A stretch of 64,000 nucleotides of DNA from Candidatus Krumholzibacteriota bacterium. GTDB lineage: Bacteria; Krumholzibacteriota; Krumholzibacteriia; Krumholzibacteriales; Krumholzibacteriaceae. The notes below the pieces were generated by a model. It had not been told where the DNA came from. It made no database searches and saw only the letters and a program-made list of their open reading frames with translations. Each line of letters begins with the position of its first letter. Position 1 is the stretch's first letter. The stretch spans positions 1 to 64,000 of the forward strand of contig JAFGEZ010000014.1 in assembly GCA_016931295.1 (NCBI GenBank). Direction: 5' to 3'. The position numbers and the translations under genes are program-made. Shown in pieces: positions 17,276-25,991 of the stretch.

Positions 17276-19138
17276 GTGAAAGCGCTCAGAAAATTCGTGG
17301 CGGCGGCGGTCGGTGTCCTTTCCTTCCTCCTGCCCGCGTTGCCGAATGCAACGACGCTCGACGCCGACTCGCTCCTCGCCCTCCACGCCGAGGCCCTCGG
17401 CGGGCTCGGGCAGATCGCCGCCGTGCGCGCCCGCTACGTCGAGTCGACGATTCGCATGGAATCGACCGGCCTCGAGGGCCGCATCCGCTCGTGGACGATG
17501 CGTCCCTGCCTCGCGCGCACCGAGATCGATCTCGGGATGCTCGCCATCCGGCGCGGATACGACGGCGAGCGGCTGTGGACGGTCGACCAGAACGGCAAGC
17601 TGGCCTACCGGGAGGATCCCGCCTCCCTCAACGACCGGGTGACCGACTGCCTGCTCGAGAGCCGGGACTACCTCTGCGCCGGCAGCGACACCGAACGGGA
17701 AGCGGCCGGCCTCGACACGGTCGACGGCGTCCCCTGCGAAACGCTCCTCTTGCGCCCGGCGGGGGGCTCCCCCTGCCGCCTCCTCATCTCGGCGGAGAGC
17801 TTCCTCACGGTCCGGGCGGAGATCGAATCGCCCGCCGGCACGGTCTGGATGACCTTCGGGGACTGGCGCGAGGTCGACGGCGTGATGTTCCCCTTCGAGA
17901 CGGTCACCGAGCACGTGGCGATCGGCCAGCGCCTCGCGACGCGCATCGAGCAAATCGAGCTGAACCCGTCGATCGACCCGGCGCTCTTCTTCCCCCCCGC
18001 CGAGGACGCGCGCGATTACCGCTTCGCCTCGGGAGCCGGGGCGACGATCCCCTTCACCTACCACCTCCGGCACCTCTACGTGCCCGTCGAGCTTCCCGGC
18101 GTCGCGGAGCGACCCTTCTTCCTGCTCGATTCCGGCGCGGGGATGACGGTGGTCGACTCCGTCCTCGCCCATGCCATGGCCTTGCCGGAGGGCGGGCGCA
18201 TCGCCGGCGCCGGGGCCGGCGGCATGGCCGAATTCCGCATGACGCACCTGCCGGGGCTCGGCGTCGCCGGAATCGAATTCGACGAGCAGACGGTCATCGT
18301 CTACCCGGCGAACCGGCTCGTGGGGCAGCTGACCGGCCTGCCGATCGGCGGCGTGCTGGGATACGACTTCCTCAGCCGCTTCGCCGTGGTGATCGACTAC
18401 GAGAACCGCTTCCTCGCCGTCTCCGATCCCGATTCCTTCCACGCGCCCGGCGGCCCGGCCGCCGTCGAGGCCCCCCTCGTCAACAACATCTTCTCCCTTC
18501 CCGTCCGGATCGACGGCGCGGCCGACGGGCTGTTCCTTCTCGACACGGGAGCGAACACCACCGCCGTCCGCCGCGGCTTCCTCGAAACCCACGGCCTGCT
18601 GGCCGGCCGGCGGCGCGCGTCGATCTCGATCACCGGCGCCGGGGGCTCGAGCGAGGCGTTCCTGCTGCGCCTCGGTTCCGTCGACATCGGGGAGACGAGG
18701 CTCGAGGAGCCCGTCGTGGCGGTCACCGGGGAGGCGGAGGGCGTCTGGGCCTTGGGCGGGATCGACGGTGTCGTCGGCAACGACATCCTCGAGCGCTTCA
18801 CCCTCATTCTCGACTACCGCGACCAGCAGGTGACGCTCGTGCCGAACGACCAGGTCGGCGAGCCCTTCCACCGCGACAAGAGCGGCATCCACGCCTCCTT
18901 CGACGCGAACGGACGCTGGGTCGTCCGCTGGATCGTCCCCGGCTCGCCGGCGGCCGTCTCCGGCCTGCGCCCGGGGGACGTCATCCTCTCGGTCGACGGC
19001 GAACCGGCGTCGCGGGAGGCCGTCGCGGGCAGGATCGAGGACGCGCTCTCGGCGGAGGAGGGGACGACGGTCGAGATCCGCTGCAGCCGCAACGGCAGGA
19101 AAATGCGTGCATCCCTCCGCCTCTCCTCGTACATTTAA
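17276..19138 (+). CDS. Secreted two-domain aspartyl protease (retropepsin-like) with PDZ
   Basis: A 620-residue protein with a signal peptide (VAAAVGVLSFLLPALPNA), then an outer-membrane-lipoprotein-like beta region (about residues 30-250). Two retropepsin-type domains follow: FFLLDSGAGMTVVD with Asp 285, and LFLLDTGANTTAVR with Asp 423. Each has its own downstream hydrophobic-hydrophobic-Gly stretch (GGVLGYDFL, DGVVGNDIL). A C-terminal PDZ domain (about residues 540-615, with GSPAAVSGLRPGDVILSVDG) probably recruits substrate. Having both aspartates in one chain would allow an intramolecular active site, like pepsins, instead of the usual homodimer. The start is a GTG at 17276; the frame is open upstream but has no signal peptide there. 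Confidence 0.82.
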   Translation: MKALRKFVAAAVGVLSFLLPALPNATTLDADSLLALHAEALGGLGQIAAVRARYVESTIRMESTGLEGRIRSWTMRPCLARTEIDLGMLAIRRGYDGERLWTVDQNGKLAYREDPASLNDRVTDCLLESRDYLCAGSDTEREAAGLDTVDGVPCETLLLRPAGGSPCRLLISAESFLTVRAEIESPAGTVWMTFGDWREVDGVMFPFETVTEHVAIGQRLATRIEQIELNPSIDPALFFPPAEDARDYRFASGAGATIPFTYHLRHLYVPVELPGVAERPFFLLDSGAGMTVVDSVLAHAMALPEGGRIAGAGAGGMAEFRMTHLPGLGVAGIEFDEQTVIVYPANRLVGQLTGLPIGGVLGYDFLSRFAVVIDYENRFLAVSDPDSFHAPGGPAAVEAPLVNNIFSLPVRIDGAADGLFLLDTGANTTAVRRGFLETHGLLAGRRRASISITGAGGSSEAFLLRLGSVDIGETRLEEPVVAVTGEAEGVWALGGIDGVVGNDILERFTLILDYRDQQVTLVPNDQVGEPFHRDKSGIHASFDANGRWVVRWIVPGSPAAVSGLRPGDVILSVDGEPASREAVAGRIEDALSAEEGTTVEIRCSRNGRKMRASLRLSSYI

Positions 19139-19206
19139 CGATACGCGCCCCGCCGGCCCGCGGCGGAGCTTCTCCAGCGCGACGCCGCACCGGCGAAAGG
19201 AGCATC

Positions 19207-20604
19207 ATGAGCGTCAAGGTGAAATTCCTCGGCGGTGTGAGAACCGTCACCGGTTCCTGCCATTTCCTCGGCGACGGCGACACCGGCCTGCTCGTCGACT
19301 GCGGTCTCTACCAGGGAAGGCGAGACGAGGCCTTCGAGCGGAACGCCAGCTTCTCGTTCGATCCGGCCGGCATCGACGCCCTCGTCCTCTCCCACGCGCA
19401 CATCGACCACAGCGGCAACATCCCGACGCTCGTGAAGAAGGGGTTCACCGGCCGCATCCTCACCACCGACGCCACGCGCGATCTCTGCATGGCGATGCTC
19501 CCCGACAGCGGCCACATCCAGGAAGAGGACATCAAGTTCGTCAACAAGATCCACGCCCGCAAGGGGCTTCCCCCGCGGAAACCCCTCTACACGGGCAAGG
19601 ACGCCGACAAGAGCCTCGAGTTCTTCGCCGGGCACCCCTACCGCCAGAAGCTCGCGATCGGCGACGACGTGTCGGTGACCTTCTACGACGCCGGCCACGT
19701 CCTCGGCTCGGCCACGCCGCTCATCGAGTTCGCCAACGGTGGCGCGCCCGTCCGGATCGGGTACGCCGTCGATCTCGGCCGCAAGAACATCCCGATCCTC
19801 AACGATCCCGAGACGCCGCCCGGCATGGACTACCTCTTTCTCGAGAGCACCTACGGCGGCCGCCTGCACGGCGAGATCGACAAGGCCCGGAAGACGTTCA
19901 TCGACACGATCAACGCCACCGTCGAGCGCGGCGGCACGATCGTCATCCCCTCCTTCGCCCTCGAGCGCACGCAGGAGATCGCCTACAACCTCAAGGCGGG
20001 CATCGAGGCGGGCGCGATCCCCGAAATCCCCGTCTACGTCGACAGCCCACTCGCCGTGAACGTCACCGAGGTCTTCATCCGCCACCCGGAGTGCTACGAC
20101 AAGGAGATGTACGAGCGCTTCCGCGCCGGTGAGGACCCGCTCGGCGCCAACATGTTCCACTACATCACCGACGTGGAGAAGTCCAAGGAACTCAACGACG
20201 ATCCACGCTCGAAGATCATCATCTCCGCCTCGGGGATGTGCGAGGCGGGACGCATCCTCCATCACCTGAAGAACAACATCGGCGACCCGCGGAACACCGT
20301 GCTCATCGTCGGGTTCATGGCGGAGAACACTCTCGGGCGCCGGATCGCCGAGCGGCACGAGACGGTCCGCATCTTCGGCGAGGAATACCCGCTTCGCGCC
20401 GAGGTGCGGGTCATCGACGCCTTCAGCGCGCACGCGGACCAGCGGGACCTCCTCGAGTACGTCGAGCCCCTCCGCGGCACGCTGAAACGGATCTTCGTCG
20501 TCCATGGCGAGGAGGAACAGTCGGAGACGCTGGCCGCGCTCCTCGCGGAGCGGGGATTCGACGTCCACGTCCCCGTCCCCGACGAGGAGCTCGAGATCGA
20601 TTGA
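19207..20604 (+). CDS. Metallo-beta-lactamase/beta-CASP ribonuclease-like protein
   Basis: A 465-residue MBL-fold protein with the beta-CASP and RMMBL modules seen in RNA-processing nucleases related to CPSF-73 and archaeal aCPSF. The zinc motif SHAHIDHSGN (His 63, His 65, Asp 67, His 68) is followed by FYDAGHVLGSATPLIEF, a beta-CASP domain (FLESTYGGRLH, GTIVIPSFALERTQEI, YVDSPLAVNVT, KIIISASGMCEAGRILHHLKNN), then the C-terminal SAHADQRDLLEYV and VHGEEEQSETLAALL motifs. A cytoplasmic endo- or exonuclease role is known for the family. The ATG follows AAAGGAG. It overlaps the endonuclease V gene by four bases. Confidence 0.9.
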   Translation: MSVKVKFLGGVRTVTGSCHFLGDGDTGLLVDCGLYQGRRDEAFERNASFSFDPAGIDALVLSHAHIDHSGNIPTLVKKGFTGRILTTDATRDLCMAMLPDSGHIQEEDIKFVNKIHARKGLPPRKPLYTGKDADKSLEFFAGHPYRQKLAIGDDVSVTFYDAGHVLGSATPLIEFANGGAPVRIGYAVDLGRKNIPILNDPETPPGMDYLFLESTYGGRLHGEIDKARKTFIDTINATVERGGTIVIPSFALERTQEIAYNLKAGIEAGAIPEIPVYVDSPLAVNVTEVFIRHPECYDKEMYERFRAGEDPLGANMFHYITDVEKSKELNDDPRSKIIISASGMCEAGRILHHLKNNIGDPRNTVLIVGFMAENTLGRRIAERHETVRIFGEEYPLRAEVRVIDAFSAHADQRDLLEYVEPLRGTLKRIFVVHGEEEQSETLAALLAERGFDVHVPVPDEELEID

Positions 20605-21266
20605 AGGCGACGCCGGATGCGAGACGCTTCCACGTGACCCCCGCCGGGGCCGTCGCGCTCCAGAAACGCCTCCGCCGCCTCGTCTCCCGCCGCTGGCCCG
20701 GGGGCGCCCCGACGCTCGTCGCGGGCGCCGACGTCCATTTCCCCTCGCCGGGCCGGGCCCTCGCCGCCGTCGCCGTCCTTTCCTTTCCCGCCCTCGAGAC
20801 GATCGAGACCGTCACGCGCGAGGCGCCCTGCCCCCTCCCCTACATCCCCGGCCTCCTCTCCTTCCGCGAGATCCCGGCGATCCTCGCTGCGTGGGAGGAC
20901 CTGTCCTCCCGCCCCGACCTCGTCATCTGCGACGGCCACGGGATCGCCCATCCCCGCGGCTTCGGCCTGGCGAGCCATCTCGGCCTCGCCCTCGACCTGC
21001 CGGCGGTGGGATGCGCCAAGTCCCCCCTCTGCGGCCGCTGGGAGGAGCCGGGCGCGGATCGCGGCGACCGGAGCCGTGTCCTCGACGCCGCCGGCCAAAC
21101 GATCGGCTACTGTCTCCGCACGCGCGCCGGCGTCCGCCCCGTCTGGGTGTCCGTCGGCCACATGATCGACCTCCGGGCGGCCGCCCGCATCGTCCTCGCC
21201 TGCGCTCCGCTTTTCCGCCTCCCCGAACCGTCCCGCGCGGCGCACCGCCTCGCGGGCGGCCGCTGA
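20601..21266 (+). CDS. nfi: Endonuclease V
   Basis: A 221-residue endonuclease V, which cleaves DNA (or RNA) one base 3' of deoxyinosine. The catalytic acidic residues lie in VAGADVHF, in PYIPGLLSFREIP (Glu) and in LVICDGHGIAHPRGFGLASHLG (Asp). The PYIPG wedge motif that senses the deaminated base is intact, and WVSVGHMIDL gives a late conserved block. The start is a TTG overlapping the upstream stop (TTGA), with a GAGGAGC purine stretch about ten bases ahead; no in-frame ATG exists before the core domain. Co-translation with the beta-CASP nuclease is unusual but does not itself show joint function. Confidence 0.88.
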   Translation: MKATPDARRFHVTPAGAVALQKRLRRLVSRRWPGGAPTLVAGADVHFPSPGRALAAVAVLSFPALETIETVTREAPCPLPYIPGLLSFREIPAILAAWEDLSSRPDLVICDGHGIAHPRGFGLASHLGLALDLPAVGCAKSPLCGRWEEPGADRGDRSRVLDAAGQTIGYCLRTRAGVRPVWVSVGHMIDLRAAARIVLACAPLFRLPEPSRAAHRLAGGR

Positions 21267-21512
21267 CCTTGCCCCTCCCGCGCGCGCGCCGGCGGGCCTC
21301 TCCGCGCCGCGTCCCGGGCGCCGCCCCGCCCCGTCTGGAACCGTTCTTGCAGCGTACCGCCGCGGGGACGGCGACGCATCGTTGAGACAGCGCATCATAC
21401 GTCATGACAGCGTGTTGGCGAATCCGCCGATCCGCGCCAGGCCGGCCGCCCGCCCCGGACGTGTCATTCTGCAACGCCCCGGCCGCGTGCGGGCCTCCAG
21501 GGGGAATACGGG

Positions 21513-23102
21513 ATGTTCATCATACCGATCGGCACGAAGGCCACGCTCGCGCTGAAACCGGCGGTGACCATCGGCCTCATCGCCGTCAACGCGATCGTCT
21601 TCGCCCTGACGCTCGTGGCCGCCGGCCCCGACGAATCGAAGCTCTTCGACGTCCAGCGTGAGATCTGCGCCGAGCAGCTCACCCTCTTCCTTCTCGAACA
21701 CCCGGAAAACATCCCGTACGGCGGCACGGTCGAGGCGGCCGTCTTCGACGTCCGCCGTGCCGGCGACTGGCGCGAGCTCGAGAAGGCGCTGTGGACGGCG
21801 ATCGCCGCGGCCGGCGCCGATCCGGCCGACTACGAGACCTTCGGCGGGGAACTGACCGAACGGACCGATCTCGATTTCGTGAACCGCGACGACGGATCGA
21901 GCGCCGCCTTCCGCGCGTGGGAAGCCCGCCGCGCCGAGCAGCAGCGCATTCTCGACACCCACGTCAACTTCGCGCTCGGGCTCGTGCCGGGCAGGATGCA
22001 CCGGGTCCATACCTTTCTCACGCACCAGTTCGTCCACGGCGGGCTGATGCATCTCCTCGGAAACATGCTCTTTTTGTGGGTCGTCGGCTGCCTGCTCGAG
22101 GACAGCTGGGGCCGGGCGCCCTTCCTCGCCTTCTACCTCGGCGGCGGCGCGCTGGCGGGGCTCGCGCACTGCCTCCAGGACACCTCGGCGACGATCCCGC
22201 TGATCGGCGCGTCGGGGGCGATCGCCGCGGCGATGGGCGCGTTCACGGTCCGCCACTTCATGACGAGGATCCGGTTCTTCTATTTCGTCATCTTCTTCTT
22301 CCGGCCCCTCTGGGGCACCTTCTTCCTGCCCGCGTGCGTCTTCCTCCCCTTCTGGTTCGCCCAGCAGATCGTGATGCGATCGATCGCCGAAGCCGTGGGC
22401 GGCACGGGGGTGGCCTACCTCGCCCACATCGCCGGCTACTTCGTCGGCGTCGTCACCGCCCTCGCCTTCAAGGCGACTGGCGTCGAGGAGAACGTCCTCG
22501 CGCCGCGGGTGCGCGACCGGCGGATCCGCGAGGGCGTCGCGAAGGATCCGCGTTTCGAACGCGCCTGCTCCCTCATGCAGCATCATCGCATCCAGCAGGC
22601 CAGAACGCTCTTCGACCGGCTCCTCGAGGCGTCCCCCGACGATCCCGGACTGCTCCAGGACGTCGCAGCCGTCTACCGGCAGGAAGGCCTCATGGAGGAA
22701 TACGGCGGACTCGTCTCCCGGGCGCTGCGCGGACTGCTCGTGGCAGGGCGAAACGAGGAGGCGTCGATCCTCGCCCTCGACGTGGCCAGTATTCCCGAGA
22801 ATCCGGGGGTCAACCCGCAGTACCTGATGCGGGCGGGGCACTGGCTCGCCGGCGAGAACCGCTTCGGCGAGGCGAGCGACGTCTTCCGCGCCGTCATTCT
22901 GGCGAAGAGCTCCCCGCAGGTGACGGCGAAGGCCTCGATCACCCTCGCCCGGCTGCTCGGCGGCCCGATGGGATATCCACTCGACGCCCGGCGGGTGCTC
23001 GACGAGGCGCTCGACCTCGATCTCGACGAGGAGTGGCGCGCGCGCATCGGGGAGCTCCGGACCTCGATCGAGCGAGGCTCGATGGCGGAACTGCCTGTCT
23101 GA
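21513..23102 (+). CDS. Rhomboid-family intramembrane protease with TPR-like C-terminus
   Basis: A 529-residue membrane protein. The rhomboid core runs from about residue 150 to 325, with HQFVHGGLMHLLGNMLFLW, the nucleophile in GASGAI (Ser 234) and the catalytic His in LAHIAGYFVG (His 305). A soluble domain of about 130 residues separates the first helix (residues 16-37) from the rest. After the last helix comes a helical segment of about 190 residues with TPR-like pairs (RFERACSLMQHHRIQQARTL, ASPDDPGLLQDVAAVYRQEG). The ATG at 21513 is poorly supported by a Shine-Dalgarno but matches the first helix. Substrates are unknown. It stands alone and converges on the selenoprotein gene across a 475-bp gap. 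Confidence 0.88.
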   Translation: MFIIPIGTKATLALKPAVTIGLIAVNAIVFALTLVAAGPDESKLFDVQREICAEQLTLFLLEHPENIPYGGTVEAAVFDVRRAGDWRELEKALWTAIAAAGADPADYETFGGELTERTDLDFVNRDDGSSAAFRAWEARRAEQQRILDTHVNFALGLVPGRMHRVHTFLTHQFVHGGLMHLLGNMLFLWVVGCLLEDSWGRAPFLAFYLGGGALAGLAHCLQDTSATIPLIGASGAIAAAMGAFTVRHFMTRIRFFYFVIFFFRPLWGTFFLPACVFLPFWFAQQIVMRSIAEAVGGTGVAYLAHIAGYFVGVVTALAFKATGVEENVLAPRVRDRRIREGVAKDPRFERACSLMQHHRIQQARTLFDRLLEASPDDPGLLQDVAAVYRQEGLMEEYGGLVSRALRGLLVAGRNEEASILALDVASIPENPGVNPQYLMRAGHWLAGENRFGEASDVFRAVILAKSSPQVTAKASITLARLLGGPMGYPLDARRVLDEALDLDLDEEWRARIGELRTSIERGSMAELPV

Positions 23103-23577
23103 ATATCAGTTCCCCTGTCACCTCCCGCAGGATTCCGAACTAGTGTAAACCCCCTATTTTCAGTCATCCACGCCTAATAATAGGAATTATTCTTGACTAG
23201 TAACCGTTACCTTGTATCTTTGTATCAGAGGCCCGGGACACCGGGCGGACCCGACGGGGGTCGAAACGGAACGAACACGCGGCGACCCCCACGATGGACC
23301 CCTCCAGGGTTCCCGCCACGACTCACTTCTCGGATGACATCATTGGCGGGAACCCGCTTTGACATAGATGACGGGTTCCCGTTCAGGGACTGTTCGCTGA
23401 ACACCCCGGCTGGCGCACGAAAACGGGAACCCCTCGAACGAGACGGGTTCCCGTTGCTTTCAGGCGGATTCGACGCTGGCACCGGCACCGGAGCGACGGG
23501 AACCCGAAACAGACGGAATCCCCGCCAGGGATGCAACCTCGACCAGTCGCCTGGTACACACATCGGCGGGGATTCCC
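23103..23577. other. Gene-free region with alternating inverted repeats
   Basis: This gap between convergent genes holds no supportable coding sequence. It starts with an AT-rich stretch containing a sigma-70-like pair on the plus strand, TTGACT at 23193-23198 and TATCTT at 23215-23220 (16-bp spacer). A run of inverted repeats follows. The decamer CGGGAACCCG occurs at 23347-23356 and 23497-23506, with a near-copy at 23424-23432. Its complement CGGGTTCCCG occurs at 23372-23381 and 23444-23453. GTTCAG/CTGAAC pairs at 23381-23386 with 23397-23402, and a 12-bp pair joins 23515-23526 to 23565-23576. A structured non-coding RNA, a protein-binding array or a composite terminator are all possible. 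Confidence 0.5.
23515..23576 (-). repeat. 12-bp inverted repeat at the end of the selenoprotein gene
   Basis: GGAATCCCCGCC at 23515-23526 is the exact complement of 23565-23576, with a 38-base loop that itself holds a short CCAG/CTGG pair. It begins one base past the selenoprotein stop codon. No T-run follows it, so a transcription terminator is possible but not shown. Confidence 0.5.
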
Positions 23578-24819
23578 CTATTCATCCCCCTGCAGGGTAC
23601 CGCCGATTCGCCGCAGCACGCCCGCGACCACCGCGGGAAGATCCTCCGATACGCCAAGAAGATGCGCCCGCACGCGCCCGTCGGCATCGATGACGATCGT
23701 CGACGGCGTCCCCGCGATATGCAGCACGCCCCTCGCCCACGAACGGCAGTCGAGGAGCACGGGCGCCTCGAGTCCCGTCTCTTCCACGACGTCGCGCGTG
23801 CCTGCCAGGTTGCCGGTCACCTCGAGAACCCGGAACCGGAATCCCAGCTCCTCTTCCATCGCCGCGATCTCGCCGAGTTGCGGAACCTCCGCAACGCATG
23901 GCGGTCAGGTGGGGCTCCACGCGACGACGACCTGCGCGCCGTCCCGGCGTCCGCCCAGCCAATGCCTCCCGCCGTCGATGTCCACGAATTCGACCGGATC
24001 GAGGACCGGGCCGTCGACGATGCGCGCGGCGAGGAGGCGCTCGTCGAGATCGCCGCGGCCGGGATAGACGGCGGCGTACAGGCTGTCGAGCGAGACGCGC
24101 TTTCGCGCGCCCGGCATGCCGGCTGCGGCGAGAACGAAGGCGTCGATTGCCGCCTCCCGCTCGCCGCGCAGGAGAAGGATGCGGCCGAGCGGTTCGGACG
24201 CCGCGCTCCCGCCCGCCTGGCGAAGGACGGCCTCCGCCTCCCGCTCGCGTCCGCGCTCCGCGAGGAATTCGCCGTACGCTCCGAGGACGATGCGCCGGTC
24301 CGCCTCGTCGTTCGCGCGGGCGAGAGAGGCGGCGAGGAGGCGCTCGGTCAGTTCGGAGAGATCCTCCTCGCCGGCGCAGTAATACCCCAGGTAGAGAAAG
24401 AGGCGGAAATCCGTCTCCGCCGAGTCGACGAGCCTCGTCGCCTCGGCGACGGCTCCCGCCCGGTCCGCCTTCCAGAGCCAGGCGAACCGCCGGTAGAGGA
24501 TGCGGCCGCGGATCCCCGGATCGGTCTCCCCGGCGAGGACGCCGTCGACGTACGCGGCTGCGCCGGCCGGGTCGCCGAGCTCCCCCGCCGTCGTCTCGTA
24601 GACGCGCCGCACGGCGATCGTCCGCCATGGATGGCCGGGGTTGTTCGCGAGGAAGATCCGCAGCCGTTCCACCCGCTCGCCCGGATCGTCGACGGCCGAG
24701 GCCGCCTCGAGCTCCTCGAGGACGTAGAGATCGGAGACCGCGCCCGGTCCCGAGCAGGACGCCGATGCGAGCGCGACCAGCGCCGCGGCGGCGATGCATG
24801 CGCCGACGATTCCTCTCAT
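23578..24819 (-). CDS. TlpA/thioredoxin-like selenoprotein with in-frame TGA (Sec 305)
   Basis: Reading the TGA at 23907-23905 as selenocysteine gives one frame of 413 residues. It has a hydrophobic export signal (IVGACIAAAALVALASA, followed by SC, a weak lipobox), a helical TPR-like region to about residue 260, and a C-terminal TlpA-type thioredoxin domain. VVVAWSPT precedes the TGA and PPCVAEVPQLGEIAAMEEE follows, so the TGA sits exactly on the first Cys of the family's CPPC redox motif (UPPC). The cis-proline region GTPSTIVIDADGRV is intact, and no other stop or frameshift occurs. A hairpin lies directly downstream at the SECIS position. The ATG overlaps the preceding GT4 stop (ATGA). A pseudogene or two separate genes are alternatives, but no ribosome binding site precedes the second half. 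Confidence 0.85.
23877..23895 (-). promoter_or_regulatory. Bacterial SECIS-like hairpin
   Basis: Nine bases after the TGA the mRNA reads GTTGCGGA, GGT, TCCGCAAC: an uninterrupted 8-bp stem capped by GGT. In E. coli fdhF the SelB-binding hairpin also starts about eleven bases after UGA and presents GGU in its apical loop; counted from the U of UGA, the GGU is at positions 21-23 here and 22-24 there. The bulged U of fdhF is not evident. The match in position and loop is strong; SelB recognition is inferred. Confidence 0.75.
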
Positions 24820-25958
24820 CTTCCGCTCTCCTTTCGCTCGAGCGCCTCCCGGATCAGCGCCTCGATCTCCCCGGCCCTCGCCTGCCAGCTCCGGGAACGG
24901 GCGAAGGCCCTGAGTTTCTCGCCGTCGATCGTCTCACCGAGCGCCCGCTCGACCTGGCGAACGAACGCCTCCCGCGTATCGGCCCGGTACACGAGATCGC
25001 CGAGCGCCCGCGTTTCCGGCGAGTAGTCGTAGGTGACGATCGGACGGCCGGCGGCGGCGTATTCGTAGATCTTGTTCGGATCGGCGAGGCGCCGCAGCTC
25101 GTTCGGCACGAGAGGAACGAGGCAGACGTCCATCGCCGATTCCCAGGCGCCCAGCTCCTCGTAGGGCCGCGCCCCGAAGAGGCGGACGTTCGGGCGGCGC
25201 GCCAGTTCGTCGGCCCGCGCGGCGGCCGCGCGGAAGACCGGCCCCACCAGGGCGACGGTCCCGTCCGGCCAGCGCGCCGCGATCTCCTCGACCAGGGTGA
25301 AATCGAACCAGTCGGCGATCGCGCCCACGTAGCCGATCACCGGTTTCGGAAGATCCCGCATCTCCGGGGGCGGACCGCCCGCGGCGGCCCGCTCGAAGAG
25401 ATCGGCGTCGACGCCGTTTCCGACGACGGCGACCTCCGCCGCGCCCGCGTCGCGCAGCCGGTCGGCGAGCCCGCCGGTGACCGCCGTGACGAGATCGGCG
25501 TCGCCCGCGAGCCTGCGGAAATACCCCCCCGCCCACGCCGGCGTGTCGGGAAAGGCGAGGGGATCGTCGTTGCAGTCGTAAAAGAGCAGCCGGCGGCCGA
25601 GCAGGGGCAGGAGCGCGGCGTAGTAGACGTTCGACACCCAGAAGACGCGGTCGCGGCCGCCGAAACCGGTCAGCGCGAAGACGGCACGCAGCCACAGGTA
25701 GAGCAGCACGTTCCAGGCGAATCGCACGGGGGGCACGGAGAAGAGCCGGCGGAGCCAGGCCTGCGGCACGTTCTTGAAGACCGGCACGCAGAGATGGACG
25801 ACGCGGCCGTCACGCTCGGGGAGCAGGTTGTTGCGTCTCCCCCTGACGACGCTCGAGAGGAAGAGTATCTCCCAGTCGCCGGGCAACCGCGTGAGGATCT
25901 GCTGCTTGCGCGTTTGCACGTAGCGCCACTGGATCTCCGAGAAACAGACCAGCTTCAC
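24816..25958 (-). CDS. Glycosyltransferase family 4
   Basis: A 380-residue GT-B glycosyltransferase. N-terminal features include FSEIQWRYVQTRKQQILTRL and VFWVSNVYYAALLPLLGRRLLFYDCNDDPLAF, typical of enzymes that build surface glycans. The donor domain holds VVGNGVDADLFERA, IGYVGAIADWFDF, LFGARPYEELGAWESAMDVCLVP and NKIYEYAAAGRPIVTYDY, which includes the E-x7-E nucleotide-sugar motif. It is the third gene of the GT4-DegT-GT4-selenoprotein operon, 33 bp after the aminotransferase, and its stop overlaps the selenoprotein start. The family is clear; the sugar is not. Confidence 0.88.
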   Translation of the reverse strand: MKLVCFSEIQWRYVQTRKQQILTRLPGDWEILFLSSVVRGRRNNLLPERDGRVVHLCVPVFKNVPQAWLRRLFSVPPVRFAWNVLLYLWLRAVFALTGFGGRDRVFWVSNVYYAALLPLLGRRLLFYDCNDDPLAFPDTPAWAGGYFRRLAGDADLVTAVTGGLADRLRDAGAAEVAVVGNGVDADLFERAAAGGPPPEMRDLPKPVIGYVGAIADWFDFTLVEEIAARWPDGTVALVGPVFRAAAARADELARRPNVRLFGARPYEELGAWESAMDVCLVPLVPNELRRLADPNKIYEYAAAGRPIVTYDYSPETRALGDLVYRADTREAFVRQVERALGETIDGEKLRAFARSRSWQARAGEIEALIREALERKESGR

Positions 25959-25991
25959 CGCCCTGTCCGCCTTTCGGTGGCTCCGTCCTCC

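Noticed and set aside
23347-23576. CRISPR-like array
   Set aside because: Repeats are only 10-12 bp, alternate in orientation and have irregular spacing; there are no cas genes nearby.
23578-24819. Reading the TGA at 23907 as a nonsense mutation that splits the gene into two pseudogene halves
   Set aside because: The interruption sits precisely on the redox Cys, the rest of the frame has no other damage, and a SECIS-like hairpin is at the right distance.
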